Source of the DNA: Balneolaceae bacterium
GTDB taxonomy: Bacteria > Bacteroidota > Rhodothermia > Balneolales > Balneolaceae
Length of the DNA stretch: 64,000 bases
Assembly (NCBI GenBank): GCA_020832285.1
Contig: JAFIFB010000056.1
Location: 54,361-118,360 of the forward strand
Reading direction: 5' to 3'
Under the pieces are notes generated by a model, which searched no databases, had not been told where the DNA came from, and saw only the letters and a program-made list of their open reading frames with translations. Positions 35,655-43,688 of this stretch are shown here, in pieces. Made by a program: the position numbers and the translations under genes. Every line of letters starts with the position of its first letter. Within the stretch, counting starts at the first letter, position 1.

Positions 35655-35690
35655 AAAAAAAGCCCTTTACATTTTATAAAGGGCTTTTTT
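35655..35690. terminator. Bidirectional terminator, ancestral tRNA-Gly terminator
   Basis: AAAAAAGCCCTTTA and TAAAGGGCTTTTTT form a strong hairpin with T-runs on both strands. On the plus strand it follows tadA. On the minus strand it lies directly after the partial tRNA-Gly 3' copy, so before integration it was probably the terminator of the tRNA-Gly gene. Confidence 0.8.
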
Positions 35691-35693
35691 ACT

Positions 35694-35740
35694 GAGCGGG
35701 AAAGGGGATTCGAACCCCCGACCCCCACCTTGGCAAGGTG
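35694..35740 (-). repeat. Left attachment site (attL): partial tRNA-Gly copy
   Basis: A 47-bp perfect copy of the 3' part of tRNA-Gly(GCC), covering the anticodon stem-loop, variable loop, T-arm and acceptor 3' strand. Sequence to the right (ATTTTGTATAA) is unlike a tRNA. The same 47 bp is found at 49823-49869 inside the intact tRNA gene. The pair defines the ends of the integrated element. Confidence 0.95.
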
Positions 35741-35901
35741 ATTTTGTATAAATTTTATTAATCTTCTTATCTTTTATTGCCTCTTATTACAGCATATTGT
35801 AATTTACTGCTATTCAAGTACATAGAGTCTTTTAATAGGGATCATTTTAAGCTAAAAAGCTCTTATCAGTTCTTATAAATTATTGCTGTTACTCGAAATT
35901 T

Positions 35902-35921
35902 CCTTGTAACCGCCTTGTAAC
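35902..35921 (+). repeat. Candidate integrase arm-type sites, left end
   Basis: Two copies of CCTTGTAAC (35902-35910 and 35913-35921) spaced by 11 bp, just before the integrase start. The same paired arrangement, same orientation and same spacing, recurs at 49720-49739 near the right end. Paired short repeats inside both ends are typical of tyrosine-integrase arm sites. Confidence 0.65.
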
Positions 35922-35933
35922 CGAGATTGATAT

Positions 35934-37184
35934 ATGGATAAAAAATTCAAGTTCGCAGATAAAAAAATTCGGGCCCTTGAACCGGCCGAAAAGAGAGTTG
36001 AATATTACGATGAGCTTGTAACGGGTATGATTTTGAGAATTACCAAAACCGGCCACAAGTCTTTTGCTTATCGATACTGGTTCCGGGGAAAGTCAAAACA
36101 GATAACCATTGGGAAATTTGACGACATAAAACTTGGAGAGGCACGGGCCATTGCACGGAAATATAAAAACAAGGTAAGAGAGGGAACCGATCCGCTGGAA
36201 GAAATCCAGAAAAAAAAGGAAATCCCGGATGAAATAACATTTAAGGAATTGACAGAACTTTATGAAGGGATCCACCTGCCAACTTTGAGAGAGAGCAGCC
36301 AGGAATATCATAAGTGGGCTATCAGTTCAAAGGTTCTCCCCTACCTGGGTAAACGTAACCTGAAAGAAATTTCAGATACGGACATTATCCGGGTACTGGA
36401 TCGAATAGCAATACAGGATGATGCCCAGGCAACAGCCAACAAAGTGCGTTCGCGGCTACACCATTTATTTGAATTTGCAAAAAGCCGATCGTACGTAAAA
36501 ACGAACCCGGTATCTAATACCAGCACCTATAAAGGCGGGTACAATCAAAGTGAACGGTACTATTCGGAAGATGAAATTAAAAGTATCTGGCAAGCCATTG
36601 AAGATTTGAACGAACCGGTTCAATCATATATGAAGATCATTACACTGACCGGCCAGAGGCGAACCGAAACCCATAAAATGAAATGGGAGAACATCCAGCA
36701 TATAAAAGACTCTGAGTTTACAGGCTGGGCCTGGGTAATTCCTAAACATTTAGCAAAATCTGACAGAGATCATGAAATACAACTAAGCCCGCTGGCTATT
36801 GAAATTATACGGGACCTGAAAGAACGCGCCGGTACAAATCCGTTTGTCTTTGCATCCGGTGCCAGTGATGACATTCCCATCGGATTGAAAACGATCAAAA
36901 GGGCTGCCAAAACGATCAAAGATGAAAGTGGTGTAACTGATTTCAGGCTGCATGATATGAGGCGGACGGTTGCCACTTACATGGCTAAACTTCAAACCCC
37001 TGCAGAAGTTGTTTCCAAGGTATTGAATCATAAGACTGGCGGATCCGGTAGCCTGGTAACACGAATATATAACCGGTATGAGTACCGAAGGGAAAGGCAG
37101 GTGGCTTTTAATAAATGGAGCTATGAACTGGAAAGGATTATTTCCGAGAAAGAAGCTGCAAACATCAAACAGATGGGAGGCTGA
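35934..37184 (+). CDS. int: Tyrosine-type integrase (P4-like)
   Basis: Site-specific recombinase that integrates and excises the element at tRNA-Gly. Residues 1-90 form an arm-binding domain of the DUF4102 type (DELVTGMILRITKTGHKSF, then TIGKFDDIKLGEARAIARKY). A SAM-like core-binding domain follows (~100-190), then the catalytic domain: Arg in TLTGQRRTETHKMKW near 242, HDMRRT with His340 and Arg343, His366 in LNHKTGG, and the probable nucleophile Tyr379 in RIYNRYEY. All key residues are present. It starts about 190 bp from the left att copy, the usual place for such integrases. Confidence 0.95.
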   Translation: MDKKFKFADKKIRALEPAEKRVEYYDELVTGMILRITKTGHKSFAYRYWFRGKSKQITIGKFDDIKLGEARAIARKYKNKVREGTDPLEEIQKKKEIPDEITFKELTELYEGIHLPTLRESSQEYHKWAISSKVLPYLGKRNLKEISDTDIIRVLDRIAIQDDAQATANKVRSRLHHLFEFAKSRSYVKTNPVSNTSTYKGGYNQSERYYSEDEIKSIWQAIEDLNEPVQSYMKIITLTGQRRTETHKMKWENIQHIKDSEFTGWAWVIPKHLAKSDRDHEIQLSPLAIEIIRDLKERAGTNPFVFASGASDDIPIGLKTIKRAAKTIKDESGVTDFRLHDMRRTVATYMAKLQTPAEVVSKVLNHKTGGSGSLVTRIYNRYEYRRERQVAFNKWSYELERIISEKEAANIKQMGG

Positions 37185-37185
37185 A

Positions 37186-38016
37186 ATGTTTGAAATAGAT
37201 GTTCCTGCCAAAGGAGAAGATTTTTTAAATCAGAAGTTAAATCAACTTCATGATGAACTGAATAGCACAACTGATGCCGGTTACATTAAGACAAATTACA
37301 GGAACCAGATTCAACAGTTGATTCATAGAATTGAAGATATTTATTATCGTGATTTTTGGGCTGAAATCGAATGGATTTGGAACCATTTACATGAATTAGA
37401 AATGGTTGGCGACATGTGGATAAATGATTTTGAATACCAGGAACCAAAACCGATATACAAGGGATTTGACGATCTGGGTGAACAGTTTAAAAAATACATT
37501 GATGATTATTATCCCATAAGTGATGTAAACTTTCCTCTCAACACCTATAAAACATTGCATAGTGAAATTTTAAAAGCTAAAGAAAATTGTTTAATAAGGC
37601 CTGAAAAATCAGATCAAATTTTAAAAAAAGCATACGCGGGCCGTTATCAGGATTTAAAAGACAGGTTTCCTGATGGTCAATTTGAAATCCTTTATTTCCA
37701 TCATGAAAGGGCTATTAATACACTCAAAAAATTGCACCGTATTAGTCTTACTACTTATAAAGAGAGAATTAATCTGGTTGCATTTTCTAAAGCCCTTAGA
37801 TACAGTCCGGCAACGGGATCCAGAAAAGGCAATAAAAGTGAATACGGCCAACATCAAGAGAAATTTGATTGGATAAAATCCGAATGGGATAAAGTTAGAA
37901 AAACCGTTGAATCAGATCGACAGGCAGATTTAAAAATTAAAGAACTTTACAGTAAAAAGTACAATGGTTTATCAATAAGCAAATCAACTATTGAAAGGGC
38001 AACCGGCCGACAGTGA
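37186..38016 (+). CDS. Unknown element protein with possible C-terminal DNA-binding helix
   Basis: A 276-residue protein of unknown function. The ATG at 37186 is preceded by GGGAGG and lies 1 bp after the integrase stop, so it is translated with the integrase; the longer frame from 37078 overlaps it. The protein is charged and helical, with aromatic-rich stretches (RDFWAEIEWIWNHLHELEM near 60). The C-terminus (ELYSKKYNGLSISKSTIERA) resembles a helix-turn-helix. A role as a recombination or regulatory factor is possible but not shown. Confidence 0.75.
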   Translation: MFEIDVPAKGEDFLNQKLNQLHDELNSTTDAGYIKTNYRNQIQQLIHRIEDIYYRDFWAEIEWIWNHLHELEMVGDMWINDFEYQEPKPIYKGFDDLGEQFKKYIDDYYPISDVNFPLNTYKTLHSEILKAKENCLIRPEKSDQILKKAYAGRYQDLKDRFPDGQFEILYFHHERAINTLKKLHRISLTTYKERINLVAFSKALRYSPATGSRKGNKSEYGQHQEKFDWIKSEWDKVRKTVESDRQADLKIKELYSKKYNGLSISKSTIERATGRQ

Positions 38017-38022
38017 TTTATG

Positions 38023-38060
38023 TTTCCCATTCTGTTTCCCATTGGCGGGAAAGTGGGAAA
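38023..38060. promoter_or_regulatory. Repeated TTTCCCA / TGGGAAA motifs before the AlpA-like gene
   Basis: TTTCCCAT occurs twice in direct orientation (38023 and 38035) and once inverted as TGGGAAA (38054-38060), about 50 bp upstream of the AlpA-like regulator. The arrangement suits an operator for an element regulator; the inverted pair followed by TTTT could alternatively be a weak terminator after the upstream gene. Confidence 0.4.
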
Positions 38061-38111
38061 TTTTAGCACTTCTTATCATTACTCATAACATTTAACCAAA
38101 CAAGATGAGTA

Positions 38112-38318
38112 ATGAAAAACTTACAAATATTGACCATCAAAGAAGTTTGCCAACTTCTGAATGTGAGTGTCCCGACCATTTATAGATGGGAATCCGAGGG
38201 TACTCTCCCCTTTCCAAAAATTCGAGTTGGACCAAACCGGGTTGGATTTCGCCAGGTGGATGTTGAGGCCTATATCAACAATCAGATTGAACCGGTTGAA
38301 ATAGAGGCCGTAAAATGA
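38112..38318 (+). CDS. AlpA/excisionase-like helix-turn-helix protein
   Basis: A 68-residue protein with a MerR-type winged helix: LTIKEVCQLLNVSVPTIYRW then GTLPFPKIRVGPNRVGFRQVDVEAYI. This is the pattern of AlpA-family activators and excisionases found in P4-like satellites, prophages and integrative elements, where they drive integrase or replication genes or act as directionality factors. It overlaps the next gene by 4 bp (ATGA), indicating coupling. Confidence 0.85.
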   Translation: MKNLQILTIKEVCQLLNVSVPTIYRWESEGTLPFPKIRVGPNRVGFRQVDVEAYINNQIEPVEIEAVK

Positions 38319-38578
38319 AAAACTCCCGAACGGTGCGTGCCGCCGGGAGTTTGAAATGGAATAAAGCCGAAAGAAATAATATAGCGAAGAAGAGAGCTTT
38401 ATCCAATCCTGCCCGCCGCGACGCCATAGCAATGGTCAAAATTTTGGACTCACTCAAGAGTGGATTTCCAGCGTTTGAGGTTGTTTTTGACTCATTGACT
38501 GATAAACACGGTAAGTCTTTCAAGGTTGAATTTCACAAAATTTTAAACGAGAGATCTCAGCGGAATGGAAGAAAGTAA
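38315..38578 (+). CDS. Small basic protein, unknown
   Basis: An 87-residue Lys/Arg-rich protein between the AlpA-like and ATPase genes, overlapping the first by 4 bp and the second by 14 bp. No domain recognised. The first 13 codons coincide with a strong hairpin (38320-38352), which could attenuate expression; an internal start (for example MVKILDSLKSG near residue 42) is possible. Confidence 0.55.
   Translation: MKNSRTVRAAGSLKWNKAERNNIAKKRALSNPARRDAIAMVKILDSLKSGFPAFEVVFDSLTDKHGKSFKVEFHKILNERSQRNGRK
38320..38352 (+). promoter_or_regulatory. Terminator- or attenuator-like hairpin at gene start
   Basis: AAACTCCCG and CGGGAGTTT form a 9-bp stem with a 15-nt loop beginning 5 nt after the ATG of the small basic protein. 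There is no long T-run, so control of translation or partial termination ahead of the replication genes is more likely than full termination. Confidence 0.5.
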
Positions 38579-39656
38579 GTTAAAAATTCCTGCAGGGATC
38601 GATCTGAATCAACTCCATCCAGATGGAGGTGTTGGGGCCAATCAACCGCCGCGAACCATCTACCAGGAGGCACGGCTGGATATAAATCAGGAGTTACCAC
38701 CCCCTGCTGTAGCAATTGAATTGGAGGGAGAAATTTTTGGCACCATGGGCAACTTTAGCCTGGTGACCGGTAAAGCCAAAAGCCGCAAAACCTTTTTTGT
38801 GACCTGGTTAATGGCCCGGATGTTGGGGAACATGCAGGCAGATAAAAACAGGATCATCTTTGTTGATACCGAACAGGGAAATTACCATGCTTTGAAAGTT
38901 GCTCACAGGGTTATGCACATGGTGGATGAACCGGCGCTGATGAACAATTTTGAGCTGTACGCACTGCGACGGTTTAACACAGCTGAACGCCTGCAGATCA
39001 TTCACGAGATCATTGCTAATAAACCAGATCTGGCTGTTCTGGTGATTGATGGGATCCGGGATCTGGTTTCATCCATTAATGATGAAGAACAGGCCACGGA
39101 TATGGCAAACCATCTGCTGCGATGGACAGAGGAGAATCAGATTCACATTCTCACTGTATTACATCAAAATAAAGGCGACTTCAACGCCCGTGGCCATCTT
39201 GGCAGCGAATTGGTGAATAAAGCTGAAATTACCGTGGCAGTTGCCAAAGATTTGACGCATGATGAAATATCGAAAGTCGAAGCAGAGTATTCCCGCCACA
39301 AAGAATTCATGCCATTTGCTTTCCAGATCAATGAAAAGGGTATTCCAGAAATCGTTCAAGACTGGAAACAGAAAGATACCGGCGCTTCCAGGAGCGAGAA
39401 ACTGGCACCGCATGAAGTTGATGAACACCTGCATATTAAATTACTGCAAAAAGTAAAGCGGAATGTTGACAAACCCACCTACAACGAGTTGGTGAAGCAG
39501 GTAAAACTGGCAGTTTCTGAGATTGTTGAAAAGATTGGAGACAATAAGGCGAAAGACTATGTGGTGTACTATCAAAATGAAAACTACATCGAAAAAAGTG
39601 GCAAAGATCGAAGCCCAAAATCACATTATGAAATCAGGCCATTCGGTGTTTTTTAG
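38565..39656 (+). CDS. RepA-like AAA-family ATPase
   Basis: A 363-residue RecA-fold ATPase of the AAA_25/RepA type, related to replicative helicases of plasmids and integrative elements. Walker A is the variant GKAKSRKT near residue 69; Walker B is in DLAVLVIDGIRDL near 155; sensor-like LTVLHQNKGDFNARGHLGSELV lies near 195. The C-terminal 90 residues are charged and may bind DNA or a partner. It stands upstream of an iteron-like repeat cluster and a primase-like gene, forming what looks like a replication module. Confidence 0.82.
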   Translation: MEESKLKIPAGIDLNQLHPDGGVGANQPPRTIYQEARLDINQELPPPAVAIELEGEIFGTMGNFSLVTGKAKSRKTFFVTWLMARMLGNMQADKNRIIFVDTEQGNYHALKVAHRVMHMVDEPALMNNFELYALRRFNTAERLQIIHEIIANKPDLAVLVIDGIRDLVSSINDEEQATDMANHLLRWTEENQIHILTVLHQNKGDFNARGHLGSELVNKAEITVAVAKDLTHDEISKVEAEYSRHKEFMPFAFQINEKGIPEIVQDWKQKDTGASRSEKLAPHEVDEHLHIKLLQKVKRNVDKPTYNELVKQVKLAVSEIVEKIGDNKAKDYVVYYQNENYIEKSGKDRSPKSHYEIRPFGVF

Positions 39657-39793
39657 GTGGTTTAACAGGGGTAAAAAAATAAGCCTTGTTAAACCACCCC
39701 TTAAACCACCTACCGATTTCTTTAAAAACACAGTTTACAAGCCGTAAAGGGTGGTTTAGTAGTTTAAACCACCTATTTAAACCGTTAAACCAG
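39655..39793. repeat. Iteron-like repeat cluster, candidate replication origin
   Basis: The 10-11-mer TTAAACCACC(T) occurs directly at 39689-39698, 39701-39711 and 39764-39774, and inverted at 39655-39665 and 39750-39758 (as GGTGGTTTA); two shortened copies (TTAAACC) are at 39777-39783 and 39785-39791. All lie in the 143-bp gap between the RepA-like and primase-like genes. Clustered short direct and inverted repeats beside replication genes are typical of iteron origins. Confidence 0.7.
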
Positions 39794-39799
39794 TAAAAG

Positions 39800-40885
39800 A
39801 TGGAAAGAAAGTTTTTAGATACTGTTACCGTTTTCGAGAATTTCGCTGCAGAGCCGAAACCCATTCCGCTTTCAAAATGGCTGGCTGCATGTGTAAAAGG
39901 CACCCGTTTCAAAGATCAAGTTTTGGAATACCGGCGCACGGGAAATCAGGAGATAAAAAAGAGACTACCACTGGTAACTGTTGGTGCCGTATGTGAGGGC
40001 GGCCGCCGGATGGAGAATGTAGTTCAGCGTACGGGCTGGGTTTGCCTGGACATTGACGGTAAAGACAATCCCGGCCTGAATGCTAAAGAAATCCGTGATC
40101 AGATTATCAATATCCGGAATGTGGCATTTTCTGCGATCAGTACCGGCGGTGCGGGTGTGTGGGCCCTGGTGAAAGTGAAACATCCAGACAGGCAGGCAGA
40201 ATATTTTGAGGCATTGAAATCAGATTTTCAACGGTTCGGTATTGTGCTGGACTCATCCAAAGGCCGTAACCCGAATGATGCACGGTTTTATAGTTATGAC
40301 CCAGATGCAAAATTGAACCGGGAATTTCATCTTTACAGCAAAATTCCAGCACCAACACCGCCGGTACAGGTGCCTGTAAGAACATCCCAGCCCGGTGGGT
40401 ATGGTGAAAAGGCACTGAAAGAAGAAATTGGAACGCTGGCAATGGCCCGAAAAGGATCGAGAAATGAAACTCTTTTCAAGTGTGCTGCCAGTCTCTTTGA
40501 ACTTGTGGCCGGTGGTGAACTGGTTGACCATGAAGTAACATCGCTTTTGCAGCAAACCGCACTATCCATTGGCCTGCGTAAAAGTGAGACAGCGGCCACG
40601 CTTACCAGTGCTAAGCAGACCGGCTTTCAAAATCCGAGATCCGGCAATCGATCAAGCTCAAATCATTCACCAAACTCTCAACCATCGCAAAGATCGTATC
40701 CAAAAAACTGGGATGAGGTAACACCACCACAACCGGGCACTGCTGAATTTAAGGAGATGGAGTACTACGAATTACAAGATGGCATGAATTCATCACTTAA
40801 TCACGAAATACAGACCGCGATAGATGCCGATCCGATCCTGAATGAGATTGTAACAATGTTTGAATGTGAACCAATACCAGGATAA
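39800..40885 (+). CDS. BT4734/VirE-N-like primase-family protein
   Basis: A 361-residue protein whose N-terminal ~200 residues match the BT4734-like (VirE N-terminal) domain of the archaeo-eukaryotic primase superfamily. Landmarks: LVTVGAVCEGGRRMENV near 58, WVCLDIDGKDNPG near 80 (the DxD metal pair), AFSAISTGGAGVWALVKVKHPDRQ near 112 given here as a pattern, and GRNPNDARFYSYDPDA near 158. The C-terminal part is Ser/Asn/Pro-rich. With the upstream RepA-like ATPase and iterons it suggests self-encoded replication initiation. Confidence 0.8.
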   Translation: MERKFLDTVTVFENFAAEPKPIPLSKWLAACVKGTRFKDQVLEYRRTGNQEIKKRLPLVTVGAVCEGGRRMENVVQRTGWVCLDIDGKDNPGLNAKEIRDQIINIRNVAFSAISTGGAGVWALVKVKHPDRQAEYFEALKSDFQRFGIVLDSSKGRNPNDARFYSYDPDAKLNREFHLYSKIPAPTPPVQVPVRTSQPGGYGEKALKEEIGTLAMARKGSRNETLFKCAASLFELVAGGELVDHEVTSLLQQTALSIGLRKSETAATLTSAKQTGFQNPRSGNRSSSNHSPNSQPSQRSYPKNWDEVTPPQPGTAEFKEMEYYELQDGMNSSLNHEIQTAIDADPILNEIVTMFECEPIPG

Positions 40886-41088
40886 TGAATAACGAAAACC
40901 CAAAACACTTTCATCTGATTGAAACCTTTTCTGGCAAAACCATTGCCCAGGCGGATGAGCCAGACAAGTTGAAGGATGAAATTCAGGAAAAGGACGCCGG
41001 GAATTATACGATCCATCATGATCAACAGGGATGGTTTGCCCCTGCCACAATACTTTTTAAGCGTAATTCAATCCAAAATAACGATTGA
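40885..41088 (+). CDS. Small unknown protein
   Basis: A 67-residue protein whose ATG overlaps the primase-like gene stop by 1 nt (TAATG) and whose stop overlaps the next ATG (TGATG). This tight coupling supports a real gene. Sequence KTIAQADEPDKLKDEIQEKD suggests a compact helical domain; no family recognised. Confidence 0.65.
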   Translation: MNNENPKHFHLIETFSGKTIAQADEPDKLKDEIQEKDAGNYTIHHDQQGWFAPATILFKRNSIQNND

Positions 41089-41414
41089 TGAACCGTAAAA
41101 TCGTCATAGATCCCACTCCTTCACAGCTATTGGATGCAGCAAGAAAAATCTTGATGGATGATGAATTTGAAGGGATTCAAAAAAAACTGAACAGGATTGA
41201 ACGCGACCGAGTAATCTGTGATCTGGCTGCTGAATTACGCCGCAGTCATGGCCTTACTGGTAAAGATTTGGAGCAAACCACGCTCAAACTTTTAAACGCA
41301 GGTGAAAATTTTTACACCGAAAAGACTACGATTCACACTGTTAAAACCGCACTGTACAAAACTGAGTACGGTAGAAGTGTAAAAAAATACACTAAAAAAC
41401 AGCCACGGAAATGA
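41088..41414 (+). CDS. Unknown element protein
   Basis: A 108-residue basic, helical protein starting at the ATG at 41088, coupled to the preceding gene by a TGATG junction. It contains DDEFEGIQKKLNRIERDRVI and ends in a Lys-rich tail (KYTKKQPRK), which suggests nucleic-acid binding. No known domain was recognised. Confidence 0.65.
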   Translation: MNRKIVIDPTPSQLLDAARKILMDDEFEGIQKKLNRIERDRVICDLAAELRRSHGLTGKDLEQTTLKLLNAGENFYTEKTTIHTVKTALYKTEYGRSVKKYTKKQPRK

Positions 41415-41449
41415 TATTCAAGTTTTAATTTTTTAGAAATCAAAACTTT

Positions 41450-41737
41450 ATGAGTGAACTCTTTTACCAGTCCATTGTTGAAGATCTGCACGAACTTTCA
41501 GGCAGTGAGCTGAAGGCGATTATCGCAATCTATTCAGAGGGCGGGTACATAAACAGTACGGATATGATGGCCATTACAGGGATGGCCCGTAAAACTTGTT
41601 TGAATGTTATGAAATCCCCACACATAAAAAAGGCAATCGATCGGGTTCAGAATAACGGAACCGGAAGCAACTACAAAGAGATTGTGAACATCATTCGGCA
41701 GGAGTTGCATAAAATCAGTGAACAGGATGAAAAGTAA
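41450..41737 (+). CDS. Small helix-turn-helix-like protein
   Basis: A 95-residue protein. The segment SGSELKAIIAIYSEGGYINS then MMAITGMARKTCLNVMKSPH resembles a winged helix-turn-helix as used by primosomal DnaT-like or regulatory proteins. It precedes a small membrane protein gene and the packaging module. The function remains a guess. Confidence 0.6.
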   Translation: MSELFYQSIVEDLHELSGSELKAIIAIYSEGGYINSTDMMAITGMARKTCLNVMKSPHIKKAIDRVQNNGTGSNYKEIVNIIRQELHKISEQDEK

Positions 41738-41948
41738 ATTTGACAAAATATTTGATGTGATCGTTCTGGCTTTTGTCCTGGTGTCCATGATCTGTTCGCT
41801 TGTGATGTTTGTATCCGCTGTGATCTTCACGATAAATGATAGTGCAGCGTTCCCTGGTATTGTCCTGTCCGGGTTGATGATCGGATCCGCTGGGGTTGGT
41901 GGAAGTTACTTTTACGTAGACATAGCCAGTAGAAAAAATGAGAAATAA
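41727..41948 (+). CDS. Small two-helix membrane protein
   Basis: A 73-residue protein with two transmembrane helices (FDVIVLAFVLVSMICSLVMF and GIVLSGLMIGSAGVGGSYF). The ATG at 41727 overlaps the upstream gene by 11 bp; an in-frame GTG at 41718 is also possible. Its size and topology are holin-like, but no lysin gene is recognisable in the element. Confidence 0.6.
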   Translation: MKSKFDKIFDVIVLAFVLVSMICSLVMFVSAVIFTINDSAAFPGIVLSGLMIGSAGVGGSYFYVDIASRKNEK

Positions 41949-42118
41949 CCAGCACCCACATACCCCCCCGGTCTCTCAACTTTTTTGGCTTGTATTAGAA
42001 ACCGAGCTGCCCACACTGTTTCTCTCTCCATTGGAGAAACCACCCCACCCCCCCAACGGGGCGAAAATGATGAATTTGAGTATGAGAGCCAAGATTTTAA
42101 ATCTGAAATGTTTGTGAA
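41949..42118. other. C-tract-rich gap upstream of terS, candidate packaging site
   Basis: A 170-bp gap of unusual composition for this region: two runs of seven C (near 41965 and 42048), a near-palindrome TCTCCATTGGAGA around 42026-42038, and GGGG/CCCC blocks. Packaging (cos or pac) sites lie beside the small terminase gene in many phages, and this is the only gap in that position. The assignment is inference. Confidence 0.35.
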
Positions 42119-42586
42119 ATGATGGGAAATTCAGCCACAAAATTATCGCTGTACCCCACCGGCGGGAAAACCGGAACCGGTCCAAGAACGATGGATGGCA
42201 AGCCGTACGCACCGCGTTCACTGGATGAGACGGCAAAGGATTACTGGCGGGAATATGTGGCAGCACTTCACGATGCGGGAATGCTTTTTTCAATCGATCT
42301 GAATGTTTTAAAAGACTTGTGCAGATGGGAGAGTTTAAAAGAACGCGCTTACGATGAACTACCACCACCGGAAAAGAAACTGTACCTGGAATATTACAAT
42401 TCCGAAACGGGTGAGCTCACACATGTTCAAAGCCATGCCGCTTTCAGCAATTTGAGGACCATCCAATCAACGATAAACACATTACGATCAAAACTGGGTC
42501 TTTCGATATCCGACCGTTCCGGCTTACAGATTATGCAACGAAGCCCGTCAAGCCCGGCGGCTAATACGAATAGAAAAAACTTCTGA
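42119..42586 (+). CDS. terS: P27-family phage terminase small subunit
   Basis: DNA-recognition subunit of a phage packaging motor. The 155-residue protein matches the P27 family: PRSLDETAKDYWREYVAALH near residue 31, GMLFSIDLNVLKDLCRWESL near 54, and the C-terminal NLRTIQSTINTLRSKLGLSI near 108. In prophages it precedes terL, portal and capsid genes; here terL is missing and the next genes are a 129-residue unknown and a ClpP-like protease. In satellites such as SaPIs, a self-encoded TerS redirects helper packaging. Confidence 0.83.
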   Translation: MMGNSATKLSLYPTGGKTGTGPRTMDGKPYAPRSLDETAKDYWREYVAALHDAGMLFSIDLNVLKDLCRWESLKERAYDELPPPEKKLYLEYYNSETGELTHVQSHAAFSNLRTIQSTINTLRSKLGLSISDRSGLQIMQRSPSSPAANTNRKNF

Positions 42587-42588
42587 AA

Positions 42589-42978
42589 ATGGATCTGAAA
42601 ACAGAATGCACACATGTTCCAATGTTTCCCCCAGAGCTGATGCAGTCAATATCAGGGCTTTCAGTCTATCATGGTGTAGCAGATTATTTGATCAAAACCC
42701 GCCGGTTATCGATGGAAAACGCCGTTGTTCTTTTCCAGGCAGTATCTCGTCTGGATTATTTTTGCAAAATTGTGCTTCCACCGATCCAGAACACTGAGAG
42801 GCCAACGGATCCGGGAGTTCTTTCTAAGTTGGAAGAACGGCTCAATAAACTGATTCAAGATTTTGAGGGCCTGAATATCGATCCCGAGGTTTTTACAGCC
42901 ATTGAATCGGCCCTGCCACACCCGCGAACCATCCAATTAAAACCTCAGAGTAATGAACGTACCGAAATTAAAAGTTAA
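42589..42978 (+). CDS. Unknown protein between terS and head protease
   Basis: A 129-residue protein in the slot where terL or portal would be expected. It has helices (MENAVVLFQAVSRLDYFCKI, then LSKLEERLNKLIQDFEGLNI) and no ATPase motif, so it is not a large terminase. It starts 2 bp after terS and overlaps the protease gene by 26 bp. Function unknown. Confidence 0.65.
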   Translation: MDLKTECTHVPMFPPELMQSISGLSVYHGVADYLIKTRRLSMENAVVLFQAVSRLDYFCKIVLPPIQNTERPTDPGVLSKLEERLNKLIQDFEGLNIDPEVFTAIESALPHPRTIQLKPQSNERTEIKS

Positions 42979-43663
42979 CATCCGGCCACGGGCCGCCGCT
43001 TCCGATACGGCAACCATCGATATTGACGGCGAAATTGGGGGCGCTTCGTATGATGGAGAGGAACATTCCTGGAATACCCCTGAAGCAATCAAACGAAAGC
43101 TGATTGAGATTCAGAATATCCAAGCCGATAAGATTATTGTCAACATTAACAGCCTTGGCGGGTTCATCCACGACGGGCTGGCCATTCACGATGTACTGGC
43201 TATGCACCCGGCAAAGATCGAAACGCGGGTGATTGGGATGACAGCATCGGCAGCAACCATCATTGCCCAGGCGGGTGATGTTCGAAAGATGAGTGAAAAC
43301 GCTCTCTACCTGATTCACCGTGCTTGGGGGGCTGTGCTGGGTAACAAAACCGCAGTATTAGAATTTATCAAGGAGCTGAAAGTGGTGGATAATCGCATGG
43401 CTGATATTTACCGGAAGCGTTCAAATGCAAGCCGTTCCAAAATTCTTTCGATCATGGATGAGGCCGGAGGGCAAGGGCGCTGGCTGGATGCCGATCAGGC
43501 GAACGATATTGGCTTGATCGATGAATCGTTTGAACCGATGAAAATGGCGGCTTCTTTCAACCGTGCTACACTCCTGGGGTATGGCCTGCCGCTGCCAGAT
43601 ATAAAAACGCCGGATCTGTCCTATTGGGAGGCAAAGATCAAGCAAAATCAGAATATGAATTAA
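42953..43663 (+). CDS. ClpP-like phage head maturation protease
   Basis: A 236-residue S14-type serine protease of the kind that trims phage capsid and scaffold proteins. Motifs: DKIIVNINSLGGFIHDGLAI near 59, GMTASAATIIAQAGD near 95 with nucleophile Ser99, and YLIHRAWGAVLG near 119 with His122; RWLDADQANDIGLIDE near 176 is the ClpP C-terminal signature. It is unusual that no capsid gene follows, since the substrate would then have to come from a helper phage or be one of the adjacent unknown proteins. Confidence 0.87.
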   Translation: MNVPKLKVNIRPRAAASDTATIDIDGEIGGASYDGEEHSWNTPEAIKRKLIEIQNIQADKIIVNINSLGGFIHDGLAIHDVLAMHPAKIETRVIGMTASAATIIAQAGDVRKMSENALYLIHRAWGAVLGNKTAVLEFIKELKVVDNRMADIYRKRSNASRSKILSIMDEAGGQGRWLDADQANDIGLIDESFEPMKMAASFNRATLLGYGLPLPDIKTPDLSYWEAKIKQNQNMN

Positions 43664-43688
43664 TCGTAAACCGCAAAAACAGAACCAA

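Noticed and set aside
39655..39793. A CRISPR array suggested by the short regular repeats.
   Set aside because: The repeats are only 10-11 bp, occur in both orientations and have irregular short spacers, with no cas genes nearby.
41727..41948. Small two-helix membrane protein as a phage holin.
   Set aside because: Topology alone is not enough, and there is no endolysin or spanin gene in the element.
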